A model generated the notes under the pieces. The model ran no database searches. It was not told where the DNA came from and saw nothing but the letters and a program-made list of their open reading frames with translations. This document shows, piece after piece, positions 26,559 through 35,542 of a DNA stretch of 64,000 bases (its first letter is position 1; each line of letters opens with the position of its first letter). Source of the stretch: DASXQK01 sp963724385 (GTDB lineage: Bacteria > Pseudomonadota > Alphaproteobacteria > Dongiales > Dongiaceae); contig CAVRUJ010000002.1 in assembly GCA_963724385.1 (NCBI GenBank), positions 1,116,001 through 1,180,000 of the forward strand. Reading direction: 5' to 3'. Position numbers and translations under genes: made by a program.

Positions 26559-28190
26559 TCACATATTGGGATAGTTCGGCCCGCCGCCGCCCTCGGGCAC
26601 GACCCAGTTGATGTTCTGGGTCGGATCCTTGATGTCGCAGGTCTTGCAGTGGACGCAGTTCTGCGCGTTGATCTGCAGGCGCGGATTGAGACCGTCGATG
26701 TCGCGCACGATCTCGTACACGCCCGCCGGGCAATAACGCTGCTCCGGTGCCTCGTAAAGGGCGAGGTTCACCTCCACCGGCACCCGCGGGTCCTTCAGGG
26801 TCAGGTGGGCCGGCTGGTTCTCCTCGTGATTGACTCCCGAAAGGAAGACCGAAGACAGCCGGTCGAAGGAGATGACGCCATCGGGCTTGGGGTAGTCGAT
26901 GGCCATGGCCTCGCTGGCCTTCATCATATGGCTGTGGTCGGGCGTGTGGTGCAGAGTCCAGGGCGCCCGGCCTCGGAAGAGATAAGTATCGATCGCCGAG
27001 GCCGCGAGCCCGCCCCACAGGCCGGTATGGAAGGCCGGGCGGATGTTGCGCACCCGCTTCAATTCGGTCCAGACCCAGCTGGCCCGAAGGCGGCTCGGAT
27101 ACCCGCCGAGTTCGCCCGGCTCGTCCTGCTCCAGCGCCTCGAAGGCGGCCTCGGCGGCCAGTATGCCGCTCTTCATCGCCGTATGGCTGCCCTTGATCTT
27201 TGGCACGTTGACGAAGCCGGCGGCACAGCCGATGAGAGCCCCACCGGGAAAGGTGAGCTTGGGGATCGCCTGGAAGCCGCCCTCGTTGATCGCTCGCGCT
27301 CCATAGGCGACGCGCCGGCCGCCCTCGAATATGGGACGGATCGCCGGATGGGTCTTGAAGCGCTGGAATTCCTCGAAGGGGCTGAGCCAAGGATTGGCAT
27401 AGTCGAGGCCGACCACGAAGCCGACGGCGACCTGCCGGTTTTCCAGGTGATAGAGGAAGGAGCCGCCATAGACGTCGCCGGTCAGCGGCCAGCCGACCGT
27501 ATGCAAGATCTTGCCCGGCTGGTGCTTGGCCGGATCGATCTCCCAAAGCTCCTTGAGGCCGATACCATAGGTCTGGGGATCGACGCCGAGGCGAAGCTGG
27601 TAGCGCTCGGTCACGATCTTGGTGAGCGAGCCCCGGCAGCCCTCGGCGAGCAGGGTCAGCCTGCCATGCAGCTCGACCCCGGGCGTGAAATTGGCCGTGG
27701 GCTGGCCGTCCTTGCCCACACCCATGTTACCCGTGGCCACGCCCTTGACCCGGCCGTGATCGTCGTAAAGCACCTCCGCCGCCGCGAAGCCCGGATAGAT
27801 CTCGACCCCCAGGGCTTCGGCCTGCTGGGCCAGCCATCGGCAGAGATTGCCGAGGCTGATGATGTAATTGCCCTTGTTGTGCATCTGGGGCGGCGTCGGC
27901 AGCTTGATGGCGCGCTTCTTGGTGAGCAGGAGGAAGTTGTCCTCCACCGCCGGCGTGTTGAGGGGCGCGCCTTTCTCCTTCCAGTCGGGAATCAGTTCGT
28001 CGAGGGCATGGGGCTCGAACACTGCGCCAGAGAGGATGTGGGCGCCGATCTCGGCGCCTTTCTCGATGACGCAGACCGAGGTTTCGCGGCCCTTCTCCGC
28101 GGCGAGCTGCTTCAGGCGAATGGCGGCGGAGAGGCCGGCGGGCCCGCCACCCACCACCACCACGTCGTAGCTCATCGACTCCCGTTCCAT
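26559..28190 (-). CDS. Electron transfer flavoprotein-ubiquinone oxidoreductase
   Basis: A 543-residue ETF-QO, which passes electrons from ETF (fed by acyl-CoA and N-methyl-glycine dehydrogenases) into the ubiquinone pool. The FAD motif VVVVGGGPAGLSAAIRL is at the N-terminus. The middle part holds the ubiquinone-binding region, and the C-terminus has a [4Fe-4S] ligand set in RYCPAGVYEI and QNCVHCKTCDIKDP. Length is normal. The ATG at 28190 has GGAGAG upstream. It faces the uracil-DNA glycosylase gene across about 150 bases. Its electron source could include the demethylating dehydrogenase of this window, which is inference. Confidence 0.95.
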   Translation of the reverse strand: MERESMSYDVVVVGGGPAGLSAAIRLKQLAAEKGRETSVCVIEKGAEIGAHILSGAVFEPHALDELIPDWKEKGAPLNTPAVEDNFLLLTKKRAIKLPTPPQMHNKGNYIISLGNLCRWLAQQAEALGVEIYPGFAAAEVLYDDHGRVKGVATGNMGVGKDGQPTANFTPGVELHGRLTLLAEGCRGSLTKIVTERYQLRLGVDPQTYGIGLKELWEIDPAKHQPGKILHTVGWPLTGDVYGGSFLYHLENRQVAVGFVVGLDYANPWLSPFEEFQRFKTHPAIRPIFEGGRRVAYGARAINEGGFQAIPKLTFPGGALIGCAAGFVNVPKIKGSHTAMKSGILAAEAAFEALEQDEPGELGGYPSRLRASWVWTELKRVRNIRPAFHTGLWGGLAASAIDTYLFRGRAPWTLHHTPDHSHMMKASEAMAIDYPKPDGVISFDRLSSVFLSGVNHEENQPAHLTLKDPRVPVEVNLALYEAPEQRYCPAGVYEIVRDIDGLNPRLQINAQNCVHCKTCDIKDPTQNINWVVPEGGGGPNYPNM

Positions 28191-28339
28191 GAATCTCTCC
28201 CCGCCGAGCCGAAGCGCTCGGCATCATCTATCTCACTGCCGCCGACTTTCACAAGGGCGCCGGCGGGCACAAGGGCGGCAACGGGATTGCCGCGCGACCT
28301 CGGCTCGCGCCGCCACGCTCGTGAGGTTAAACTCGAAAC

Positions 28340-29197
28340 ATGGCATCTGCGAATCTCGACCCGGACCGCATCGCGCGACTGATCGCCTGGCAGGTTGAAG
28401 CCGGGGCCGATGAGGGAATCCTGGAGGTCCCTGTCGACCGCTACCGGGCTTCCGCCACGCCTGTGTCCCAAGCGCCCGCTCCGCCCGCTCGGCCTGCCGG
28501 CCTCGCCGAGGCACCGGTCCCGCCACTGAGGCAGCCGCTCAGGCCTGCGCCCGGCAAGCCGTCCGCGCCCGCAAGCCCGGCAGCGGCCAGCGCCCGGGAG
28601 CTGGCGGCAGCAGCTAAGACGCTCGGCCAGCTTGTCGAGGCCCTGGCCGCTTTCGACGGCTGCGCCTTGAAGAAGACGGCGACCAACCTGGTCTTCGCCG
28701 ACGGCAATCCCGCGGCCCGGATCATGTTCGTGGGCGAGGCGCCGGGCGCCGATGAGGACAGGGCGGGCAAACCCTTCGTGGGCGTGAGCGGCCAGCTCCT
28801 CGACCGGATGCTGAGTTGGATCGGCCTCACCCGGCAGCGTTTCTACATCACCAACATCGTGTTCTGGCGGCCGCCCGGCAACCGGACCCCGACCTCGGAC
28901 GAGGTCGCCGCCTGCCTTCCCTTCGTCCACCGGCATATCGAGCTGGTGGCGCCGGCCATCCTGGTCACCGTCGGCGGCCCGGCGACAGAGACGCTGCTGC
29001 ACCGGAACGACGGCATCAGCAAGCTCCATGGCCGGTGGTTCGAATACCAGACGCCGGGTTTCGAGCGGCCGATTCCCGCCTTTCCCATCTTCCACCCCGC
29101 CTTCCTGCTGCGCTCCCCTGCCCAGAAGCGCGCGGCTTGGAGAGACATTCTGGTCCTGGATCAAAAAGTAGCCGAACTGGCGGCACACAAGATCTAG
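28340..29197 (+). CDS. Uracil-DNA glycosylase, family 4-like
   Basis: A 285-residue glycosylase that removes uracil from DNA. Motif A is GEAPGADED, a second part is FYITNIVFWRPPGN, and motif B is IFHPAFLLR. The N-terminal 90 residues are an unstructured Pro/Ala-rich extension. The Fe-S cysteines of classical family 4 enzymes are mostly missing: only one Cys remains in GCALKKTATNLVF, and I cannot find the full four-ligand set. Many alphaproteobacterial homologues look like this. It is divergent from ETF-QO and followed by the lytic transglycosylase. Confidence 0.88.
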   Translation: MASANLDPDRIARLIAWQVEAGADEGILEVPVDRYRASATPVSQAPAPPARPAGLAEAPVPPLRQPLRPAPGKPSAPASPAAASARELAAAAKTLGQLVEALAAFDGCALKKTATNLVFADGNPAARIMFVGEAPGADEDRAGKPFVGVSGQLLDRMLSWIGLTRQRFYITNIVFWRPPGNRTPTSDEVAACLPFVHRHIELVAPAILVTVGGPATETLLHRNDGISKLHGRWFEYQTPGFERPIPAFPIFHPAFLLRSPAQKRAAWRDILVLDQKVAELAAHKI

Positions 29198-29288
29198 TAG
29201 TTGTCCCTTTCTGACCGCTAGATACGGGCCTTCTTAATGGAATTTTGGGTTGCCCCATCCAGATGGGTTCTATAAGAGTGCCCGGGTG

Positions 29289-30899
29289 ATGAAGGAAAAG
29301 TGGGTGGTTGCCCCCCGGCCGGGCCGGGGGCGAAAGAACAGTTGGGGCTTCATTCTGGTGGCAGCGGCCACGGTGCTCGGCAGTTTGCCTGCCGCGGCGC
29401 AGCAGCCGTTAGTTCCGATATTGCGCCCCGTCTTGCCGGCAGAGAAGCCGGAGACCGCCGCCCTGCCGCCGCCAGGCACGCCGGCCGCGGGCGCGCTCGC
29501 CATACCCCAGCCCCTTTCCGTCGGCGATGCCGATCGCTACCGGCAGATTTTCGAATTGCAGCGCGACGGCCGCTTCTATGAGGCGGAATCCGCAGTCGGC
29601 TGGCTTTCCGATCATCGCCTCCTAGGCCATGTCCTGGCCCAGCGCTATTTGAGCCCGGGTTACCGGACCAGCTACCGGGAGCTGGCGCTTTGGCTCGACC
29701 GGTATGGCGACCAGCCGGAAGCTTGGCCGCTCTATCAGATGGCGCTGAAGCGCCGGCCCAAAGGATCGGCCCATCCACACAAGCCCGAGGTCGACGTCTT
29801 CCACCCGGGAATCCCGAACTCGGGCGTTCTGGGCAGCGGGCCCGACTGGCGGCGCGGCCTGGCGCTTTGGCGGGCCGGCGATCTTGCCGGCGCGGCCGTC
29901 GCCTTCGAGCGGGCCACCGCCGACAGCAATGCCAGCGGCTGGGACATCGCCGCAGCCGGCTATTGGGCGGCGCGCGCTCACCTGAAGAACCGCGAGCCCG
30001 CCAAGGTCAGCCACTGGCTGAGCCTCGCGGCCCAGTATCCGCGGACCTTCTATGGCCAGTTGGCGCGGCGCGCCCTCGGCCTTGATTCGAATTTCGACTG
30101 GTCGGCAAAACCGTTGACCCAGGCGGGCGTCGATGCGCTGGCGCGCAGCGCGGCGGGCCAGCGCGTGCTTGCCCTGATCCAGGTCGGCGAGATGGGTCTC
30201 GCCGAGGACGAGGCCCAGAGCTTGCTGCGCGGCGCCGGCCCCGATCTCGCCAGTGGCATCCAGGCCGTTGCCCAGCTCTATGAGCTGCCGTCGGTCGCCC
30301 TTGGCGTCGGTCTGATGGGCGAGAGCCAGCCGGGTTTGCGCGCCGATGCCGATCTCTACCCCGTTCCCCATTGGCAGCCGCCGGGCGGCTTCACCGTCGA
30401 CAGAGCCCTGCTCTTCGCGCTCGCGCGCCAGGAATCTGCTTTCAACCCCGACGCTGAGAGCCCGGCCGGTGCCGGCGGCCTGTTGCAGATCATGCCGGGC
30501 ACGGCCCGGGCGTTGGGCTATCGCACGAAGGCGCTTCGCGATCCGGCGACCAATCTCGCCATGGGCCAGACCTACTTGAAGCACCTTCTGGCCGATCCCC
30601 TGGTAGGGGGCGATCTCTTCATGATGGCGGTCGCCTATAACGCCGGGCCGGGCACGCTCGCCAAGTGGCGGGCCACGGATACGACCGACGATGCGCTGCT
30701 CTTCATCGAGAACCTGCCCAACCAGGAAACTCGCAGCTTCGTCGAGCGGGTGATGGCCAATATCTGGATCTACCAGCAGCGCCTGGGACAATCGACGCCG
30801 ACCCTCGACATGGTCGCGTCGGGCGGCTGGCCGCGCTACGAGGGCCAGGACGAAACGGCGACCGCCAGCAATGGGGCGGGCGGCAATGGGGCGAATTGA
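29289..30899 (+). CDS. Soluble lytic murein transglycosylase
   Basis: A 536-residue periplasmic glycosidase that cleaves peptidoglycan with formation of a 1,6-anhydro bond. It has a signal peptide (FILVAAATVLGSLPAAAQQ) and a long helical U-domain (about residues 90-370). The C-terminal SLT domain carries the catalytic Glu in LFALARQESAFNP, followed by PAGAGGLLQIMPGTA and MAVAYNAGPG. The ATG at 29289 is chosen because it gives a normal signal peptide; a TTG at 29250 is longer. It overlaps moaB by 14 bases. Confidence 0.9.
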   Translation: MKEKWVVAPRPGRGRKNSWGFILVAAATVLGSLPAAAQQPLVPILRPVLPAEKPETAALPPPGTPAAGALAIPQPLSVGDADRYRQIFELQRDGRFYEAESAVGWLSDHRLLGHVLAQRYLSPGYRTSYRELALWLDRYGDQPEAWPLYQMALKRRPKGSAHPHKPEVDVFHPGIPNSGVLGSGPDWRRGLALWRAGDLAGAAVAFERATADSNASGWDIAAAGYWAARAHLKNREPAKVSHWLSLAAQYPRTFYGQLARRALGLDSNFDWSAKPLTQAGVDALARSAAGQRVLALIQVGEMGLAEDEAQSLLRGAGPDLASGIQAVAQLYELPSVALGVGLMGESQPGLRADADLYPVPHWQPPGGFTVDRALLFALARQESAFNPDAESPAGAGGLLQIMPGTARALGYRTKALRDPATNLAMGQTYLKHLLADPLVGGDLFMMAVAYNAGPGTLAKWRATDTTDDALLFIENLPNQETRSFVERVMANIWIYQQRLGQSTPTLDMVASGGWPRYEGQDETATASNGAGGNGAN

Positions 30900-31428
30900 C
30901 GAAGCCCGGGCGTTCCAGCCGGTCAATATCGCGGTCCTCACCGTCTCCGATACCCGCGGCGAAGCCGACGACAAATCGGGCCGCACCCTCGTCGAGCTGA
31001 TCCAGCGCGACGGTCACCGCGTGGTTGACCGCGCCATCGTCAAGGACGAAGTCTCCGCCATCACCGACAGGCTCAAGGCCTGGATCGCAGATCCCAAGAT
31101 CGAGGTCGTCGTCGCCACCGGCGGCACCGGCGTCACCGGGCGCGACGTGACGCCCGAGGCCTTCGAATCCTTGTTCGAAAAGAAGATCGACGGCTTCGGC
31201 GAGCTATTTCGGTGGCTGAGCTTCCAGAAGATCGGTACCTCGACAATCCAGAGCCGCGCTACGGGCGGGGTCGCCGGCGGCACTTATCTTTTCGCGCTCC
31301 CTGGCTCGCCCGGTGCCTGCCGCGACGGGTGGGAAGACATCCTGCGCTGGCAGCTCGACATCCGGCACCGGCCCTGCAACCTGGCCGAGCTGATGCCGCG
31401 CCTGCAGGAGCACCTGAAGACCAGGTAG
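30886..31428 (+). CDS. moaB: Molybdenum cofactor biosynthesis protein B
   Basis: A 180-residue MoaB/MogA-type protein that adenylylates molybdopterin. The MPT-binding signature is VVVATGGTGVTGRDVTPEA, followed by FRWLSFQKIGTSTIQSRATG and ALPGSPGAC. The ATG at 30886 lies inside the 3' end of the lytic transglycosylase gene in another frame, so translation is probably coupled. An ATG at 30871 is possible. Confidence 0.93.
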   Translation: MGRIDEARAFQPVNIAVLTVSDTRGEADDKSGRTLVELIQRDGHRVVDRAIVKDEVSAITDRLKAWIADPKIEVVVATGGTGVTGRDVTPEAFESLFEKKIDGFGELFRWLSFQKIGTSTIQSRATGGVAGGTYLFALPGSPGACRDGWEDILRWQLDIRHRPCNLAELMPRLQEHLKTR

Positions 31429-31467
31429 TTCTTGATTTGTTCTCGTGGCGGAGTCACGCTCCGCCCT

Positions 31468-32568
31468 ATGAACAAGACCGAGAGCGGCGAGCGCCTGCCC
31501 GATCTGCCGAAGAAGGGCCGTGGCGCGGTATCCAACCGGCCCGGGCGTTTCGAGCCGGGCGACCGGCCGCGGGAAGACGACGGATGGAGCGAGGGCCCTG
31601 GCGACGAGGAACTGCCGCCGCTCGCCACCACTGTCACCATCGACGCCAGCCGCAGCGCCATTGCCTGGAACGAATCCCCTGACGTCGGCTTCGACCGGTC
31701 GGTCAATCCCTACCGAGGCTGCGAGCATGGCTGCGTCTACTGCTTCGCCCGACCGACCCACGCCTATCTCGGCCTGTCGCCCGGCCTCGATTTCGAGACC
31801 AAGCTGTTCGCCAAGCCCGAGGCGCCGCGCCTGCTCGCAGAGGAGCTGTCGAAGCCGGGCTATAAGCCGGCAGTGCTTGGCCTCGGCACCAACACCGATC
31901 CCTATCAGCCGATCGAGCGCAAGATGGGAATCACGCGGGGCCTGCTCGAAGTGCTCTCGGCCTTCGGCCATCCCGTCACCATCGTCACCAAATCGGCGCT
32001 GGTCCTGCGCGATCGCGACATTCTCGCCGACATGGCGCGGCGGGATCTCGCCAACGTCACGCTATCGCTCACCACCCTCGATCGCGACCTGGCCCGCGTG
32101 ATGGAGCCGCGGGCGGCCACGCCTGGCCGCCGGCTCGAGACGATCCGCAAGCTGGCCGAGGCCGGCATTCCCGTGGGCGTGCTGGCAGCACCCATGATCC
32201 CAGCGCTCAACGATACCGAGCTCGAGGCGATCCTCGAGGCCGCAGTCGATGCGGGCGCGGGCGCGGCGGGCTATGTGCTGCTGCGCTTGCCGATGGAGAT
32301 CAAGGATCTCTTCACCGAATGGCTGGAGGCCCACGTGCCGGGGAAGTCGAGCCATGTGCTGAACCTGCTGCGCCAGACCAGGCGCGGCGGGCTCTACGTC
32401 GATAAATTCGGCGAGCGGATGCGTGGCAACGGCCCCTATGCCGAACTGTTGGCCCGGCGCTTCCAGCTTGCCCTGCGCCGGCTCGGGATCGAGCGCCGGC
32501 GCACCCAGCTGCGCACCGATCTCTTCCGCGTGCCGCCGAAGAAAGGCGACCAGCTGGCGCTGCTCTGA
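31468..32568 (+). CDS. PA0069-family radical SAM protein
   Basis: A 366-residue radical SAM enzyme. The [4Fe-4S] motif is CxxxCxxC (NPYRGCEHGCVYCFARP). The family, often called PA0069, is related to SplB-like spore photoproduct lyase enzymes; the reaction is not known. The barrel region includes VTLSLTTLDRDLARVMEPRA. ATG at 31468 is preferred over a start 36 bases upstream. It lies 39 bases past moaB and is probably in the same transcript, with rnhB following. Confidence 0.85.
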   Translation: MNKTESGERLPDLPKKGRGAVSNRPGRFEPGDRPREDDGWSEGPGDEELPPLATTVTIDASRSAIAWNESPDVGFDRSVNPYRGCEHGCVYCFARPTHAYLGLSPGLDFETKLFAKPEAPRLLAEELSKPGYKPAVLGLGTNTDPYQPIERKMGITRGLLEVLSAFGHPVTIVTKSALVLRDRDILADMARRDLANVTLSLTTLDRDLARVMEPRAATPGRRLETIRKLAEAGIPVGVLAAPMIPALNDTELEAILEAAVDAGAGAAGYVLLRLPMEIKDLFTEWLEAHVPGKSSHVLNLLRQTRRGGLYVDKFGERMRGNGPYAELLARRFQLALRRLGIERRRTQLRTDLFRVPPKKGDQLALL

Positions 32569-32614
32569 GACGGTCGTCCACGATAACGGCTCCGACGATG
32601 ATAGAGTCGCGCCC

Positions 32615-33223
32615 ATGCCCGATTCGCGGATCGAGCGCAGCGTCGCCGGGCTCGTCGTCGGCGTCGATGAAGTCGGACGCGGGCCGCTCGCCGGGCCCGT
32701 CGTGGCCGCGGCCGTCGTCCTCGATCCCAAGCTCCCGCGCGGCCTCGCCCGCCGCATCGATGACTCGAAGCGCCTGACGCCCGAGGAACGACGAGCGGTC
32801 TTCGCCTTGCTGCCCGCCCACGCGCGCTTCGCCATCGCGAGCGCCAGCGTCGCGGAGATCGACTGCCTCAACATCCTGAGAGCGAGCCATCTCGCCATGG
32901 CCCGCGCCGTCGCCGCGCTTGCCATCGAGCCCGCCCTTGTCATCGTCGACGGCAACCGGGATCCCGGGCTTCCCCATGCCACACGCTGCATCGTCGGTGG
33001 CGACGGTATCTGCCTTTCCATTGCCGCCGCCTCCATCCTCGCCAAGGTGACCCGGGACCGGGCCATGACGGCCCTTTCCTGGCGTCATCCGGGCTATGGC
33101 TGGGAACGCAATGCCGGCTACGGCACGCCTGAGCATCTGGCGGCGCTGGCCCGCCTCGGGGTCACGTCGGAGCATCGCCGCACATTTAGGCCAATTTCTG
33201 AAGTTCTAGCCACAACCTATTGA
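32615..33223 (+). CDS. rnhB: Ribonuclease HII
   Basis: A 202-residue RNase HII that removes ribonucleotides misincorporated in DNA and degrades RNA-DNA hybrids. The acidic active site shows in GVDEVGRGPLAGPVVAAAV and LVIVDGNRDPG; IAAASILAKVTRDR follows. The ATG at 32615 gives the normal length. The gene stops at 33221-33223, only 51 bases before ccrM. The rnhB-ccrM adjacency is common in Alphaproteobacteria. Confidence 0.95.
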   Translation: MPDSRIERSVAGLVVGVDEVGRGPLAGPVVAAAVVLDPKLPRGLARRIDDSKRLTPEERRAVFALLPAHARFAIASASVAEIDCLNILRASHLAMARAVAALAIEPALVIVDGNRDPGLPHATRCIVGGDGICLSIAAASILAKVTRDRAMTALSWRHPGYGWERNAGYGTPEHLAALARLGVTSEHRRTFRPISEVLATTY

Positions 33224-33261
33224 TTCAATTTTCTTTGTTGACGCCGAGACTCGGCTGAATC
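33222..33261. promoter_or_regulatory. Three GANTC (CcrM target) sites in front of ccrM
   Basis: GATTC at 33222, GACTC at 33248 and GAATC at 33257 lie within 40 bases, just before the ccrM start at 33275. CcrM methylates GANTC, so its own promoter state can follow methylation. This clustering is known for ccrM promoters in Caulobacter and relatives. By chance one would expect such a site roughly every 250 bases. Confidence 0.75.
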
Positions 33262-33274
33262 ATGCTCCGTCGCC

Positions 33275-34351
33275 ATGAGCCAGCTGCCTGTGGACAAAAT
33301 CCTCACCGGCGACTGCATCGAAGAGATGCAGGCGCTGCCGGCCAATTCCATCGACATGATCTTCGCCGACCCGCCTTATAACCTTCAGCTCGAGGGCGCC
33401 TTGCACCGGCCGAACAACAGCAAGGTCGATGCGGTCGACGAGACCTGGGACCGGTTCGACGACTTCGCGACATACGACCGCTTCACCATGTCCTGGCTCT
33501 CGGCGGCGCGCCGACTTCTGAAACCCGAGGGCACGCTTTGGGTCATCGGCAGCTACCACAACATCTTCCGCGTCGGGACCCGTCTCCAGGATCTGGGGTT
33601 CTGGATTCTCAACGATGTGGTCTGGCGCAAATCCAACCCGATGCCCAACTTCCGCGGCCGGCGCTTCACCAATGCGCATGAGACCATGATCTGGTGCGCG
33701 CGCGAGCGTGACAGCCGTTATCGCTTCAATTACGAGGCGATGAAATCCCTCAACGACGATCTGCAGATGCGCAGCGACTGGCTGCTCCCCATCTGCAGCG
33801 GCGGCGAGCGCCTCCGGGATTCCGAAGGCCGCAAGGCCCATCCGACCCAGAAGCCCGAGGCCCTGCTCCACCGGGTCATCCTCGCCTCGACCCAGCCGGG
33901 CGAGGTCATCCTCGATCCCTTCTTCGGCACCGGCACCACCGGCGTAGTGGCCAAGCGCCTCGGCCGGCGCTACATCGGCATCGAGCGCGACAAGCGCTAC
34001 ATCGCCGGCGCCGAGCGGCGCCTGAAGGCCACCCCCGCCAACGACGATGCCGAACTCGTCTCGACGCCGGGCAAACGCGACGAGCCGCGCATTCCCTTCG
34101 GCTGGCTGGTGGAGCGCGGATTTCTTTCGCCTGGCACCCTGTTGTTCAGCATCGACCGGCGCTGGTCGGCCAAGGTGCGGGCCGACGGCACCCTCATCGC
34201 CGCCGACTGCCGCGGCTCGATCCACCAGGTCGCGGCCCAGGTCCAGGGCGCGCCCGCCTGCAACGGTTGGCAGTTCTGGTATCTGGAAGTGGAAGGCCAG
34301 CTCCGGCCCATCGACCTGCTGCGCCAGAAGCTCCGGGCGGAGCTGCACTGA
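33275..34351 (+). CDS. ccrM: CcrM DNA adenine methyltransferase, GANTC-specific
   Basis: A 358-residue solitary DNA methyltransferase of the beta class. The catalytic motif is DPPYNLQLEG (near residues 33-42), the SAM motif comes later as DPFFGTGTTG, and the 80-residue C-terminal domain (after RLKATPANDD) binds DNA. CcrM methylates adenine in GANTC once per cell cycle and coordinates transcription. Order of motifs, length and the C-terminal domain all match. No paired restriction gene is present. The start at 33275 follows rnhB. Confidence 0.96.
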   Translation: MSQLPVDKILTGDCIEEMQALPANSIDMIFADPPYNLQLEGALHRPNNSKVDAVDETWDRFDDFATYDRFTMSWLSAARRLLKPEGTLWVIGSYHNIFRVGTRLQDLGFWILNDVVWRKSNPMPNFRGRRFTNAHETMIWCARERDSRYRFNYEAMKSLNDDLQMRSDWLLPICSGGERLRDSEGRKAHPTQKPEALLHRVILASTQPGEVILDPFFGTGTTGVVAKRLGRRYIGIERDKRYIAGAERRLKATPANDDAELVSTPGKRDEPRIPFGWLVERGFLSPGTLLFSIDRRWSAKVRADGTLIAADCRGSIHQVAAQVQGAPACNGWQFWYLEVEGQLRPIDLLRQKLRAELH

Positions 34352-34429
34352 GGTAACAAGAGAAGCAAGAAGCCACAGGAGCGCAGGACAGGCTTCGAGA
34401 GACCGGGCCGCGAAACGGCCTAGCAATTC
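34352..34429. other. Short gap between ccrM and the convergent mutY
   Basis: A 78-base convergent interval. No gene is visible. The sequence AAGAAGCCACAGGAGCGCAG near 34364-34386 looks like the widespread rRNA-like repeat family also seen in the mutY tail. Confidence 0.4.
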
Positions 34430-35542
34430 TTACGTCCCCTTCTTCTCCGTGCCTCTGTGTCTCTGCGGTGAATCCTTCTTGCTTGCCGGCGCCGCGGTCT
34501 GCGCAAGGGCATGCCTTGCCACCTTCTTCATCAGGCTCGGCAAGGCCAGCTCCGACAACCGATTGACCTCGCACCAGCGCCCCCCGCCGGAAATGCGCGC
34601 CTTGCCGCGCAGCAGCTTCAGCTCCAGTTCGAAATGGGTGAATCCATGGCGCACCATGCCCGGCAGCGATTGCCACCGGGCTTGCGCCGGCGCTTCGCGC
34701 TTGGCTTCGGCTTCGCTCCAGGGTGCTTCGCGCCAGGGCGTGGAGGGAAACTCCATCATCCCGCCGAGCAGGCCCTTTTCGGGACGCCGGCGCAGCAGCA
34801 CGGCGCCATCGGCGCGCTCGATCCAGAAGACGACGCCGTGTTTCAGCGGCCGCAGGCGCTTGGGCGCGCGGGCCGGAAGCTCTTCGGCAATGCCTTTGGA
34901 CCGGGCGGCGCATTCATCGGCCAACGGGCAGAGGCCGCATTTGGGACGCCCCGCGATGCAAACCGTGGCGCCCAGATCCATCATCGCCTGGGCGAAATCC
35001 CCGGCCCGGCGCGATGGCGTCAGCCCCTCGGCCAGGCGATTCAATTCGGGCTTGGCCCGCGGCAACGGGTTGCGGATGGCGAACAGCCGCGCCACCACCC
35101 GCTCGATGTTGCCGTCCACGGGCGTGGTCTTGCGGCCGAAAGCGATGGCCGCGATCGCCGCCGCCGTGTAGGCGCCGATGCCGGGGAGATGGCGCAGCTC
35201 CGTCTCGGTCTCGGGCAGTCTTCCGCCATGTTCGGCGACCATGGTGCGGGCGGCGCGATGCAGGTTGCGCGCCCGGGCGTAGTAGCCCAGCCCCTGCCAG
35301 GCGTGGAGCAGGTCGTCCAGATCCGCCGCCGCGAGATCGGCGATCGAGGGCCAGCGCGCCAGGAACTCCCGGAAATAGGGCGCGACCGCAGCAACCGTGG
35401 TCTGCTGCAGCATGATCTCGGACAGCCAGACGCGATAAGGATCGGGCCGCTCGCCCGGCAGCGCGCGCCAGGGCAGGTGACGCCGGTTGCGGTCGTACCA
35501 GCTGAGGAGACGCCGCGCCGTGCTGCGCCGCCCAGCCTTCAC
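34430..35542 (-). CDS. mutY: A/G-specific adenine DNA glycosylase
   Basis: A 370-residue MutY, which removes A mispaired with 8-oxoG. It has the catalytic region SEIMLQQTTVAAV, the HhH motif HLPGIGAYTAAAIA, the catalytic Asp in PVDGNIERVVARL, the [4Fe-4S] cysteines in CIAGRPKCGLCPLADEC, and a C-terminal NUDIX-like 8-oxoG recognition domain. The GTG start at 35542 overlaps the stop of the upstream ligase as GTGA, so translation is coupled. The last 15 or so residues (SPQRHRGTEKKGT) come from a dispersed intergenic repeat and should not be conserved. Confidence 0.93.
   Translation of the reverse strand: MKAGRRSTARRLLSWYDRNRRHLPWRALPGERPDPYRVWLSEIMLQQTTVAAVAPYFREFLARWPSIADLAAADLDDLLHAWQGLGYYARARNLHRAARTMVAEHGGRLPETETELRHLPGIGAYTAAAIAAIAFGRKTTPVDGNIERVVARLFAIRNPLPRAKPELNRLAEGLTPSRRAGDFAQAMMDLGATVCIAGRPKCGLCPLADECAARSKGIAEELPARAPKRLRPLKHGVVFWIERADGAVLLRRRPEKGLLGGMMEFPSTPWREAPWSEAEAKREAPAQARWQSLPGMVRHGFTHFELELKLLRGKARISGGGRWCEVNRLSELALPSLMKKVARHALAQTAAPASKKDSPQRHRGTEKKGT
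34436..34475. repeat. Dispersed repeat read into the mutY 3' end
   Basis: The stretch TCTCCGTGCCTCTGTGTCTC and its flank match, from memory, a repeat that recurs between genes in many bacteria and gives tails such as PQRHRGTEKK when read through. Here it forms the last codons of mutY. Identification rests on pattern memory, not a search. Confidence 0.5.

Noticed and set aside
26337..28382. 681-codon plus-strand frame opposite ETF-QO
   Set aside because: Antisense of a fully conserved enzyme; no recognisable protein features.
33275..34351. Restriction-modification system
   Set aside because: The methyltransferase is of the solitary CcrM type and no endonuclease gene adjoins it.
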